NCBI GenBank assembly: GCA_964631745.1 | Contig: CAZVWV010000020.1 | Span: 1 to 35,885 of the forward strand | DNA from: CAZVWV01 sp964631745 | Lineage (GTDB): Bacteria; Bdellovibrionota_C; UBA2361; JBGSMV01 | Length of the DNA stretch: 35,885 bases | Reading direction: 5' to 3' | In this document: positions 23,857-31,885 of the stretch, piece after piece | Position numbering within the stretch: the stretch's first letter is position 1 | How the letters are laid out: every line of letters begins with the position of its first letter | The notes under the pieces: model-generated | Seen by the model: the letters and a program-made list of their open reading frames with translations, nothing else | What the model was told of the DNA's origin: nothing | The model's database searches: none | Translations under genes and position numbers: made by a program

Positions 23857-24111
23857 ATGAGAACCACGATTGATCTAGGCGACGACCTGGTGCGGGAGAT
23901 AAAGCGTCAGGCTGCCTCCAAGAACGTCAGCTTTCGCGAAATCGTAGAGAAGAGCCTTCTTTCTGTTTTTTTTCCTAAGCGAAAGAATCTGCGGAAATTT
24001 TGCATCACGCCATACAGCTCGCCTTTCCGGTCCGGCATCGACGAAGAAAGACTTTCTGAGTTATCCGAGGAGCTGCAAAACGAGGATGACTTAGAGGAAC
24101 TCTCAAAGTGA
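23857..24111 (+). CDS. VapB-type antitoxin (vapBC-2)
   Basis: An 84-residue protein. MRTTIDLGDDLVREIKRQAASKNVSFREIVEKSL is a ribbon-helix-helix DNA-binding domain, and the acidic tail (EERLSELSEELQNEDDLEELSK) suits toxin neutralisation. Its TGA stop overlaps the GTG of the toxin gene by four bases. It has no Shine-Dalgarno sequence; the promoter upstream predicts a leaderless mRNA. Confidence 0.85.
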   Translation: MRTTIDLGDDLVREIKRQAASKNVSFREIVEKSLLSVFFPKRKNLRKFCITPYSSPFRSGIDEERLSELSEELQNEDDLEELSK

Positions 24112-24536
24112 TTATACCAGACACAAGTCTTCTGGTGTATGCTTACAATAAGAATGCACGTCACCATCAGGCCTCTAAGAAATGGTTTGAGCAACTTGTT
24201 ATCTCAGGGGAAGAAATAGCAATTCCGTGGATTGTCTCCCTATCATTTTTGCGCCTAATGACCCACCGCTCTGTCCTGCAAAACCCGATGTCGTCCGCTC
24301 AATCTTACGGCATCGTTGAGTCTTGGTACGAAATTGAAAACGTGCGCGCGATCGACGCCGGCCCTAGATCTCTCAGAATTATGAGGGGGCTGGTAAAAGA
24401 AGTCTCTCCTTCTGGAAATCTTTTCTACGACATGTACTTAGCATCCCTAGCGCTAGAGTTTAACGCTGAAGTGCATTCAAACGACGCCGACTTTGCCCGG
24501 TTTCCCGGGCTACGGTGGAGAAATCCGATTGGGTAG
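24108..24536 (+). CDS. VapC-type PIN-domain toxin (vapBC-2)
   Basis: A 142-residue PIN-domain protein beginning IIPDTSLLVYAYN (Asp5). IPWIVSLSFLRLMTH matches the branch of PIN toxins where the second acidic residue is not in the usual E-F position. The C-terminal acidic residues are in FYDMYLASLA (Asp108) and HSNDADFARF (Asp126, Asp128). Predicted RNA-cleaving toxin. The last 73 bases of this gene occur again at 25816-25888. Confidence 0.85.
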   Translation: MIIPDTSLLVYAYNKNARHHQASKKWFEQLVISGEEIAIPWIVSLSFLRLMTHRSVLQNPMSSAQSYGIVESWYEIENVRAIDAGPRSLRIMRGLVKEVSPSGNLFYDMYLASLALEFNAEVHSNDADFARFPGLRWRNPIG

Positions 24537-24641
24537 GGGGTCACCTTTTCCTTCTCGTTGGCACCACCGGTCGCGAGGAGCAAAGGCGGGCCCATTGCCT
24601 CGATTCAAATCGCTCGTGGAAGAGAGCGCTCGAACAATCAT

Positions 24642-25052
24642 TTAAAAGATCTTCAGAAGCCCTTGGGGTCCCACCATCTCTAAATGAAGCTGCTTAATAA
24701 CATCAAAGCCGAGGAGTCCATCGATTTCAGGGAAGTTATCAAAATCGTACACCAAAATAGGCAGGTTCTTAAAAACTACCCCGAACAACTTAAGACGCTG
24801 AACCTCCAAAACGTATCCTTCAACGGGTTCTCCAGCAGCGCCTCTTATCTTCATCCTCTTTAAAGCATCTTTGGCAGAGTAACCGATATTTTCAACAATC
24901 GTAGTATCTAGTTGAGTAATTCCAGAACCGGTATCAAAAACAAGGTGGACTTTCGCGCTAATTCGCTTACCAAATACCTGCGCGTCGATCTCAGGCACTT
25001 TTTGCGAGAGATCGAACTTTAGTATCCGTTCACGGGGGTATAACGATTGCAA
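24642..25052 (-). CDS. Retropepsin-like aspartyl protease
   Basis: A 136-residue clan AA (retropepsin-like) protein. The catalytic triad LVFDTGSG has Asp40-Thr41-Gly42, and the flap-side second motif DGLLGFDVI (about 111-119) is conserved. Such single-lobe bacterial proteins act as homodimers; physiological substrates are mostly unknown. The only available start is a TTG at 25052, and residues 4-10 are encoded by a repeat (25023-25040). The original start was therefore probably replaced by repeat sequence, and expression is doubtful. The 90-residue gene upstream (25238-25510) is its likely partner. Confidence 0.75.
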   Translation of the reverse strand: MQSLYPRERILKFDLSQKVPEIDAQVFGKRISAKVHLVFDTGSGITQLDTTIVENIGYSAKDALKRMKIRGAAGEPVEGYVLEVQRLKLFGVVFKNLPILVYDFDNFPEIDGLLGFDVIKQLHLEMVGPQGLLKIF

Positions 25053-25232
25053 ACCGCCAACAGATCTTTACAGCCCCTATTAAGGGGCAGATTTGCGGCA
25101 GCAAATCGGGGTGGAGATAAGTATCCGTTCAGAAAAACAGAAACCCGATCAGGGTTTTCCATCCGAATTGGCAGAATTATCGATTCGTAACCAGCTAATC
25201 TAACCCGACTTAATTACCCCCTGAACGGATAC
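25023..25232. repeat. Repeat cluster with 12-bp terminal inverted repeats
   Basis: GTATCCGTTCAG (25121-25132) and its complement CTGAACGGATAC (25221-25232) enclose 88 bases. A third, near-identical end, GTATCCGTTCACGGGGG, lies at 25023-25039. Between the ends lie hairpins GCCCCT-ATTA-AGGGGC (25073-25088), GATTTGC-GGCA-GCAAATC (25090-25107) and AAACCC-GATCA-GGGTTT (25141-25157). It looks like a small inserted element that separates the protease from its upstream partner. Confidence 0.65.
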
Positions 25233-25237
25233 AAACT

Positions 25238-25510
25238 TTATCTCTCGCACGGTTCAAACCGAATCAGTGACGGAGCGAAGATAGAGTTGTCTAGACTTTT
25301 TTTGTGGCCGACAAAAATGAGTGCCGAATCATCCGGCACGTTCCCTTCACGACAACGTTTATGAAATTCTTTTTTATTTAGATCGTGAGTTCGCACCACC
25401 CCATCGTGAGGGTACGGTTCTCCGTCAGGCCAGTTGTAGTCAACGAGCTGAACCCATTCTTGATCGTACCTCTTCAATATTTCTTCCCAGGTCAGTTTCT
25501 TGTTTTCCAT
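25238..25510 (-). CDS. Conserved hypothetical protein, likely partner of the retropepsin
   Basis: A 90-residue soluble protein: LTWEEILKRYDQEWVQLVDYNWPD near the start, then PHDGVVRTHDLNKKEFHK and DDSALIFVGHK. Small proteins with this pattern are, as I recall, often encoded just upstream of clan AA aspartic protease genes. That matches the order here, with the protease gene next on the same strand. Function unknown. The stop lies five bases from the repeat element at 25023-25232. Confidence 0.7.
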   Translation of the reverse strand: MENKKLTWEEILKRYDQEWVQLVDYNWPDGEPYPHDGVVRTHDLNKKEFHKRCREGNVPDDSALIFVGHKKSLDNSIFAPSLIRFEPCER

Positions 25511-25690
25511 GGCTCTACCTATAGCATAAAAACCAGCTTGGTAACATAACTTCCGAAAGATTAGACTTTAATCTCACGCCAAAATTTCCCAAGCAGCCGC
25601 AAGTAAACTGGTGCGGAGCGTTTGCTCCTGCTTAGTTTCTCGGCGTTGATAGTGCCAATGCAGATCCAAAAATCCAATCCAAATCCAACT

Positions 25691-25807
25691 CCAACTGGAG
25701 CCACCCTTCTTTTACAGTTCCCAACGTGGTCAAAGCGGATCTCAACAGTGCCTAATAGTTGTTTTGGGATCGAATAAGTATTAAATAAGTAGAGAGGCTC
25801 CAGTTGG
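25691..25807. repeat. Segment bounded by a 12-bp inverted repeat
   Basis: CCAACTGGAGCC (25691-25702) and GGCTCCAGTTGG (25796-25807) are exact complements 93 bases apart. Size and layout resemble the element at 25121-25232. The remaining intergenic sequence 25511-25690 shows no gene. Confidence 0.6.
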
Positions 25808-25815
25808 GCCTAAAT

Positions 25816-25888
25816 GCTGAAGTGCATTCAAACGACGCCGACTTTGCCCGGTTTCCCGGGCTACGGTGGAGAAATCCGCTTGGGTAGG
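25816..25888 (+). repeat. Direct duplicate of the vapC-2 3' end
   Basis: 73 bases identical to 24465-24537 apart from one substitution (A to C). It encodes the C-terminal residues AEVHSNDADFARFPGLRWRN and a stop, but has no upstream gene. It is either an attachment-site-like duplication or the last piece of a deleted second vapC. Confidence 0.9.
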
Positions 25889-25904
25889 ATATTTATCCTC
25901 GGCT

Positions 25905-26198
25905 CTACGCTCTGAGCTTAATCGCTCCAATGCCTGCGTAGTCTTCATCCTTTAGTCCGCTTAGTTCCCAGTTTTTTTGAAGGTTCATCCAAAAGGAAGC
26001 GTTCTGCCTAAATGCTCTGCCAAGCTTTGCCGCCATATCCGGGGTAACACCGCGCTTCCCCCGACAGATCTCGTTAATCTTAGCGTGGAATGTCCCGAGA
26101 TGGCTTGCCAGTTGGGCCTGCGTCAGGCTGTTTTGATCGAGAATCTCCTGCAGGATTTCTCCGGGGTGAACGGCAATGGCACGTCTTGGCTTAAGCAT
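25905..26198 (-). CDS. higA: HigA-family antitoxin (XRE helix-turn-helix)
   Basis: A 97-residue HigA: PGEILQEILDQNSLTQAQLASHLGTFHAKINEICRGKRGVTPDMAAKLGRAF is an XRE-type helix-turn-helix, followed by FWMNLQKNWEL, typical of the family. AGGAGG lies before the ATG. It follows higB by 17 bases, in the toxin-first order usual for HigBA. Its role is to neutralise HigB and bind the operon promoter, probably the CCGATATATCGG palindrome upstream of higB. Confidence 0.92.
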   Translation of the reverse strand: MLKPRRAIAVHPGEILQEILDQNSLTQAQLASHLGTFHAKINEICRGKRGVTPDMAAKLGRAFRQNASFWMNLQKNWELSGLKDEDYAGIGAIKLRA

Positions 26199-26215
26199 AG
26201 CGATCCTCCTAAACT

Positions 26216-26512
26216 CTAATGGTAATCAACGATCTCGACAGCCTCAGCATCTACTCCGTTCCACCGAAAGCAGATGCGATACTGGCTATTTATTCGAATA
26301 CTATATTGACTCGCTCGGTCTCCTTTCAGCTTCTCCAGTTGCCATCCGGGAAAGGCGGCAAATTCCGAAAGTGCAGTCATGGCCTCAATAGCAGCCAATC
26401 CAGGCCTAGCACTTGGGTGCAACACAATCGGTAGAAGCCTTCTTGCATTCTTTGAGGCCACTCCTTCGGCAAAGTCTCTAGTGCTAGCGTTTCTATAGGA
26501 CTTTATCGCCAC
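26216..26512 (-). CDS. higB: HigB-family toxin (RelE-fold mRNA interferase)
   Basis: A 98-residue RelE-fold toxin with a GTG start. The pattern LSEFAAFPGWQLEKLKGDRASQYSIRINSQYRICFRW...AVEIVDYH is the HigB signature (PPGxxLExLKGxRxGxxSIRINxQYRICF). HigB proteins cleave mRNA on the ribosome. The start codon is six bases from the end of a -10 box, so translation is probably leaderless, while higA has a normal Shine-Dalgarno sequence. Confidence 0.92.
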   Translation of the reverse strand: MAIKSYRNASTRDFAEGVASKNARRLLPIVLHPSARPGLAAIEAMTALSEFAAFPGWQLEKLKGDRASQYSIRINSQYRICFRWNGVDAEAVEIVDYH

Positions 26513-26518
26513 TCAGTT

Positions 26519-26547
26519 ACTATATCAGCTTCCGATATATCGGTAAA
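26519..26547 (-). promoter_or_regulatory. higBA promoter with palindromic operator
   Basis: Minus strand: -35-like TTTACC (26547-26542), 17-base spacer, -10 TATAGT (26524-26519), then six bases to GTG at 26512. The perfect palindrome CCGATATATCGG (26532-26543) fills the spacer and is a candidate HigA operator. Confidence 0.6.
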
Positions 26548-26699
26548 GACTTATCTACTGTGCCTCCCGCGCCGAAATGGGTGGCCTTTGTCTATTCCGA
26601 GTAGGATGCGGACTCGCGAGCGCGGGAGTGGAGAGGAATATTATGCAAGAGTTGCAGATATCATTCTTCATCCAAAAAGTGATGCCCTGCCCGGGCGAA

Positions 26700-26905
26700 G
26701 CAGGAATATTAAGTAGCGCCGTCGACTCGGCGGCCGGTGGTCATAATGGCACTGCTTGTTAGGGCGTAGCCACCACCCCGCTCGCACTTATTGCTGCCTG
26801 TCGGCCTAACACTTAGTGCCACCGCGGGGCACCGGCCGACGAGGTCGTCGGCGCTCCATAATATTTTTACTCGGCGCTGTGTTTGCCATTTACCCGGGGT
26901 TTTGA
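26700..26905 (+). repeat. Dispersed repeat, copy E (most complete)
   Basis: The left end is AATATTAAGTAGCGCCGTCGAC. The centre is GGCCGGTGGTCATAATGGCAC with GCTTGTTAGGGCGTAGCCAC, and CCGCTCGCACTTATTGCTGC with CTGTCGG. The right end is CGAGGTCGTCGGCGCTCC, ATAATATTT and an outer ACCCGGGGTTTTGAAC. The two ends are imperfect inverted copies (GTCGTCGGCGCTNC-TAATATT). One minus-strand frame across it is open but repeat-derived. Confidence 0.8.
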
Positions 26906-26972
26906 ACAATTGCGAATCTAATTTGTTCAGCCACCCCAGACAGGCCGGGCCGTGACACCTTCCCGACTCGGG

Positions 26973-29900
26973 CTACTTTAGCTTTTTCCTCACCCATGAT
27001 GTGTATGCCGAGGTCGAAGCGCCATTGGCGTATCGATACTGAACAAAAAGGGTGTAACCGGTCTTGCCTCCTTTAATCTGAATTACTGATTTTGATGTAT
27101 TTGTGTTTTTGATCTTTGGCTTTTTCTTGATTCCGGGGATTTTGAAATAGTAATTAACCTGGAGCTTAATTGGCGCTTGAATAGCCGGAAGGGTTATGAA
27201 CACCTTCTTTTTTTTATCTTGTTTGATAACAGGCTTTGGTAACGGCAAAGCATTGAGATCTATAACATTCCCTGGGCCTCCTCCGTTATTGCCACCACCA
27301 GAGTCAAGGCAATCTGCTTGTCCATTTGCGTTCAGATCGTCGTCGGTAGCGCCACAACCACACACGCCAGGCAGCAGCTTGGCAGGATCTTGTGGGCAGA
27401 GGTCAGCTACGTCATGCACATACGCCCAAAGCTCTTTACCATGCATTCCGTCATCGGCCACAAACAACAGTCGGTTATTGTGCTCTCCTATAACTGAATC
27501 GGCGCCGTCTTCACTGCCGGGATTTACGTCTTCTACCAAGCGTGTTCCGGAGGCTGTGCCATCTGTACACCATAGCTCTCGTCCTTCGTTATCTGTGTCC
27601 GCGATGAAACATAACTGATTTAGATAGTGCGTCATAAATTCCGGCTTTGAAGATCGGCTCCCTGGATTTATATCCTTAAGTAAAACAGTGCCAGAAACAG
27701 TCCCGTCCGATCTCCAAAGCTCCTCTCCCACTTCGCTGGTCTTTCCGGTGAAATAATACTTGCCTTCATATACTGCTAGATTAGAAATCGAATAGGGCAT
27801 CCCATTATCGCTATTTAACTCCAGTAACCGTTGCGTTCCAAGAGAAGTGCCATCCGTTCGAAAGATGCCCTCAAATCCATTATCCGCTGTGGCAACGAAA
27901 TAAACATAATTCCCGCTGTTAACGAAACTTAAAGGGTATCTAAATGGGGTGGGGCCGCCACTGATGGACATCGTGCCAGACTCCGAACCGTCTGATACAA
28001 ATAGCGCAGAGTCTTTATCAACAAAAAGCACCTTGCCGTTTATGGCCGTACCAACAGTCTCTACGCCATTTTGGCTGCCCGGTGCAAGATCTTTCACGAG
28101 AGCGGTACCGGCGCTAGTGCCATCGGTTCGCCATAGTTCGAGCCCATTGGCCGAAGTCAAACCAAGAAAAAATCCCATCGCTTGAGTTTTCACCAAGAAA
28201 CGAGGCTCGTTATCCGGCCAAGGTGAGACTTCACTGATTTTCTCTATGCCGCCATCGTTCATGCGCCAAATACCGCTGCTCGAATAAGTATCAGGAAATA
28301 TGTAGTGGTCATTAATTATGTCGGAGATGACGGGCGAATATGCGGATCCAAATGTCACTTGACCCAGGGTCTCTACTTGATTAGTTAAGAGACTTAACCT
28401 TCTTACCGCTTGGGGACCGGCGTAGGTATTAGAACCCTCATAGGTGCCTTTAAGGTTTGAAATATATTTAAGAGAATCTCCATGAACTTTAAGGGTGGGA
28501 TTTTGAAGAAGCAGATCGTCTAGGACTTTGGTGACGTCGCCTTGGGCGCCGGTGGTACGATAAATTCCGTCTCTAGCAGTAAAAATTTGATCGTTCCCGT
28601 GCTTGTTAAAGTTTTCGGGATACGACCCGAAATAGTCACTAGTTCCAGGAGCATCTAAAGGCGATTCTTCCACAGGCAAGAGCGCTTGGCCGGTGAATCG
28701 TAGCAAGCGCGCCCCGTGTATCATGAAAGCTTCCGCATTTCTTACAAACAATTGCTCCGGTACATTCGACCAGGACTCCGGATCCTCGGGGTCAGCGCCC
28801 TGAATTTGTCTCGAGCAACCAATCACCTCGCGAGTGGTAACAGGGAGCTGTCCATCAAACACTACTATGCGTTCCCCTTGGTTCCAGTCGTCCGGCAGCG
28901 AGCATGCGATAACCTTTTCTCCGACTGCAATGCCCGACCACCAGTTGGCATTCTGCACCAACAGTGTTCCCACAACTGTGCCATCCGTCATCCAAATTTG
29001 GTTCTGGTTCTGGGTACCATTAGAAACAGATATAAAAGAGCGACTCTGCGACGACACCACTTCGGTGAGTGTGCTGTTCGCAGGAAATATCTTAAGCTGC
29101 ACAGTCCCAAGTGCTGTACCGTTAGACGTCCAAAGTTCACGGAGCGCGGAACGTTCCATAATAATCGCGTTATTAGCAGTTGCTCCAATGATGGTAGGCC
29201 AAGTAAAAGTCTTTAGGATTTGGGTACCGACGGCCGTGCCGTCCGATATCCAAAGGTCGCCGCCCATTAAAAAATACAGATTATTTCCGATTACTCTAGT
29301 TCTGGCAGGGCCTGAACCAATGTAGTTCGATCCCAGAGATTTCACTAAAACAGTGCCGCCAAGCGTGCCGTCTGACTTCCAGAGCTCGTAGTTGTTATAG
29401 GCAGTTTTCACTTGTATATACGCAGTATTCCCGATCGATGCGACAAAGCTTGGTGCGGAACTGTTTGCACCAGGGTAAAACTCCTTAAAAATACCTGTCC
29501 CCACGATGGTGCCATCCGAGCTCCAAAGCTCAATGCCGTTTGCGGCGGAGATTCCGGCAAAGAAAACGCGATTATTAATAACGCCCAACATCTCAGAAAC
29601 TTTTCCCGCCGCAATTACTTGAGTACCTGCTTGCGTACCATCAGAGAACCAAAGATCACTCGCATATGGAAAGACGACATAGGCGCAACCTGTGCTGATG
29701 GAAAAGCATTTGTCGGGCGCTGAGGAAGCGTTTAATCTTTGGGTGCCCGCATCTGTGAGGTCGGTGGCCCAAAATGACTTCGTTAGGTCGCCCGCTACTG
29801 AGGTGTAAAAATATTTGGAGCCAGACTTTGTAAACTTAAACAGGCGGGAATAGCCTCCGCTGCCTGGGATGCCATCCTTGACCAGAACAGATTGTTTTGT

Positions 29901-30149
29901 ATTGAAGTCATACATCCAAAGTTCGCGACCATGCAGTGGGCGGTAGTACGGTACACCATCGTCACCAGACATTAAGGCGATGTCGCCAAATACTGTAAAG
30001 TCTTGTGGAATCAAAAGATCGCCTATGGGAGTTAGATCTTTCACCATATAAGTAGAATCGGCGCGGACTTGCTGTGAAAGAGAAAGTAGCAGAAGGAAAC
30101 ATAATAATTTAGTGAGTAAGAGTGTTACGAGTTTTTTTGCATTGCGCAT
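26973..30149 (-). CDS. Secreted ELWxxDGT-repeat protein
   Basis: About 1058 residues from the ATG at 30149 (GGGGA upstream), which opens a good signal peptide: MRNAKK, a leucine-rich core and a cleavage region ending QQVRA. The frame is open to 30203, but those starts bury the signal. The body carries about eleven (E/D)LW-S/T-DGT-x-x-GT repeats (ELWKSDGTLGGT, ELWRTDGTSAGT, ELWCTDGTASGT and others), probably forming beta-propeller blades. A cysteine-rich, calcium-binding-like stretch (DLCPQDPAKLLPGVCGCG, then DDLNANGQADCLD) follows. A lysine-rich C-terminal domain of about 90 residues with fibronectin-like strands ends the protein. Likely extracellular or surface; function unknown. Confidence 0.9.
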   Translation of the reverse strand: MRNAKKLVTLLLTKLLCFLLLLSLSQQVRADSTYMVKDLTPIGDLLIPQDFTVFGDIALMSGDDGVPYYRPLHGRELWMYDFNTKQSVLVKDGIPGSGGYSRLFKFTKSGSKYFYTSVAGDLTKSFWATDLTDAGTQRLNASSAPDKCFSISTGCAYVVFPYASDLWFSDGTQAGTQVIAAGKVSEMLGVINNRVFFAGISAANGIELWSSDGTIVGTGIFKEFYPGANSSAPSFVASIGNTAYIQVKTAYNNYELWKSDGTLGGTVLVKSLGSNYIGSGPARTRVIGNNLYFLMGGDLWISDGTAVGTQILKTFTWPTIIGATANNAIIMERSALRELWTSNGTALGTVQLKIFPANSTLTEVVSSQSRSFISVSNGTQNQNQIWMTDGTVVGTLLVQNANWWSGIAVGEKVIACSLPDDWNQGERIVVFDGQLPVTTREVIGCSRQIQGADPEDPESWSNVPEQLFVRNAEAFMIHGARLLRFTGQALLPVEESPLDAPGTSDYFGSYPENFNKHGNDQIFTARDGIYRTTGAQGDVTKVLDDLLLQNPTLKVHGDSLKYISNLKGTYEGSNTYAGPQAVRRLSLLTNQVETLGQVTFGSAYSPVISDIINDHYIFPDTYSSSGIWRMNDGGIEKISEVSPWPDNEPRFLVKTQAMGFFLGLTSANGLELWRTDGTSAGTALVKDLAPGSQNGVETVGTAINGKVLFVDKDSALFVSDGSESGTMSISGGPTPFRYPLSFVNSGNYVYFVATADNGFEGIFRTDGTSLGTQRLLELNSDNGMPYSISNLAVYEGKYYFTGKTSEVGEELWRSDGTVSGTVLLKDINPGSRSSKPEFMTHYLNQLCFIADTDNEGRELWCTDGTASGTRLVEDVNPGSEDGADSVIGEHNNRLLFVADDGMHGKELWAYVHDVADLCPQDPAKLLPGVCGCGATDDDLNANGQADCLDSGGGNNGGGPGNVIDLNALPLPKPVIKQDKKKKVFITLPAIQAPIKLQVNYYFKIPGIKKKPKIKNTNTSKSVIQIKGGKTGYTLFVQYRYANGASTSAYTSWVRKKLK

Positions 30150-30254
30150 AAGTATCCCCATGATTTCAAGAAGCTCTTGCGTGTTATGCATAAGAGACGA
30201 CAATATGTGCGGTTATACACTAAGTGCTTATAACGATGGAGGTAATTCTTAAAT

Positions 30255-30297
30255 TCCAGCTAGAGCCACCCCACGACCATTAAGTTAAGCGCATAGA
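30255..30297 (+). repeat. Dispersed repeat: CCACCCCACGACCATTAAGTTAAG type
   Basis: CCAGCTAGAGCCACCCCACG, then ACCATTAAGTTAAGC. It matches, with few changes, both arms of the inverted repeat at 35584-35666. The rest of 30204-30395 shows no gene. Confidence 0.65.
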
Positions 30298-30395
30298 CCT
30301 TTCGTAGAGACTCCTGACACTCAAGGCGACGAGAAGGAAGGCGCCAGAACAATCATAGAGCGGGCGAAAGTCATTGACGCCGGTGCAAGGACCGC

Positions 30396-31250
30396 ATGGC
30401 GCAGATGCTTGGAGTATCCATTTTTCCGACAACTATTCTAATACAAAACGGCTCCGTCGCAGATGACGCTAGCGAGGTGGTCGACCCGCTTTCGTTATCA
30501 GCCCTGGCCCAGCGTTTTCGCGAGCAGAGCGGACGGGCTGACGTTGATGGATTTATTTAAAGTGAAATAGCAGCTGGGCCGTAGTGGAGGCGAAGGCTCT
30601 TGCTAGGGTTAACGGTGTTCCGATAGTGCTAAATCGTCTTTTTGGTGCGAGGCCTCTTTATAGAGACGGAGCACTTCTCTTGCGACTATGGGACCCCGAA
30701 AGCGAAAAAGAGCATTCAACCCACATTATGTAATTAGGTCAAAGCCATAGCCTGGGCCCGCAAAAGTCAAATGCCCACGCCAAAGTGAATGATTCCTTGA
30801 TAAGGTCCTGTGGGATACTGGGTAAAATCATCGGCATGCTTGCACGTTGTCTGAACTCGAGTCTTATCTGTCCTTTATTAATAAGCATTGATACTTGGTC
30901 GCCAACTTAGACTCGTTCCTGAAGATACCAAAGAGGCAATTGGCGGCACGAGCGCTATTTCGGCATTTAGAAAACTTAAAAATGTAGAGCACGTCAAGCA
31001 GCCGGGATTATCTGCGGAAAATGGCTACGATGCTGTAGTTGCCTTCTCGACCGCGATTAGAACTGCAAAGACCGATGCGCCGGGCGCGGTGAAACTAGCC
31101 CTTTTGCAAGTGGAGTTCGCCGGAGCATCTGGCCATGTTCAGTTTAACTCAAACCGAGCTGTAGAAATCCAACCAGTGCTTTACGAAGTGAAGAATGGAA
31201 GCTTGGCAAAGCTGGGCAGTAAATATATGTTGCTACAAGTTAATCGGTAA
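30396..31250 (+). pseudogene. Decayed substrate-binding protein gene (Leu/Ile/Val-binding type)
   Basis: The clearest piece is the last 120 codons (30888-31250): ENGYDAVVAFSTAIRTAKTD, then AVKLALLQVEFAGASGHVQF and LYEVKNGSLAKLG. This is the C-terminal pattern of Peripla_BP_6 proteins (GYDAV, ALxxxxFxGxxGxxxFxxNR). Upstream, a 54-codon frame (30396-30560) and a second fragment reading WAVVEAKALARVNGVPIVLN (about 30576-30635, ending at a stop near 30730) may be remains of the N-terminal lobe, in different frames with stops between them. Assignment of the upstream pieces is tentative. No transporter partner genes are present. Confidence 0.6.
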
Positions 31251-31279
31251 AACCACCAACTTTAACCTGTTTTTTAAGG

Positions 31280-31885
31280 ATGCCAAATCGCTCCATGAAT
31301 AAAAACAGTCGTTTAAACAGCAACATAAGCAGGGCACTGAGTTACGCGCGAGCGTTGGTTGGCACGAAATATAAATGGTGGAGCGGAGGCGATTTGCGCA
31401 GCGGTCACGGTCCATTCTGGGTTAGCAATAGTGAGGCGCCGCCATCAGGAGATGTGATGGCTGAGAGTTGCACATGTACAGGCCTTATCAATCTTATGCG
31501 GAGAAAAATTGGCCTTGAAATTCCGGGGCTGGATCGGCCTGACTATGAGTTTCCTGGTGGCACATGGTGCTGGTTTAATCATCTTAAAAAAAAGGGGAAA
31601 CTAAAGAATTTCAATATTAACATGATCTATCCGAAAGGTACTCTACTACTTCGTCCCTACAGAAACGAGTCTGAGCAAGGCCATATGGCAGTCGTCTATA
31701 CTGATAACCCGCGAAATGTACTCTATGCAAAGCTTATACATTCGTATTCAAAAGATGGGACGCCGCATCCAGGTAGAAAGGGGCTTTACGGCGTTAAAAT
31801 CGACGCCGCAGTTGGCATGAGTCATTTCTGGGACCCAAAAGGGTTTTATACTCACGCTTGCCTGCCGAAGGATTGGTTAAGGTAA
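31280..31885 (+). CDS. NlpC/P60-like cysteine peptidase homologue
   Basis: A 201-residue protein; ATG at 31280 or 31295. RALSYARALVGTKYKWW is an NlpC/P60-like N-terminal helix. SCTCTGLINLMRR places Cys66 where the DCSGL nucleophile lies. QGHMAVVYTD (His135) and LIHSYS (His154) supply the second and third triad positions. It lacks a signal peptide and SH3 domains and has family-specific text (GPFWVSN, FPGGTWCWF, YPKGTLLLRPY). The fold and triad are inferred from pattern. The substrate may be a peptide or amide; cell-wall hydrolysis is not established. Confidence 0.65.
   Translation: MPNRSMNKNSRLNSNISRALSYARALVGTKYKWWSGGDLRSGHGPFWVSNSEAPPSGDVMAESCTCTGLINLMRRKIGLEIPGLDRPDYEFPGGTWCWFNHLKKKGKLKNFNINMIYPKGTLLLRPYRNESEQGHMAVVYTDNPRNVLYAKLIHSYSKDGTPHPGRKGLYGVKIDAAVGMSHFWDPKGFYTHACLPKDWLR

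Noticed and set aside
26709..26909. 66-codon minus-strand ORF
   Set aside because: It lies fully inside repeat copy E; kept only as evidence for the shared repeat frame.
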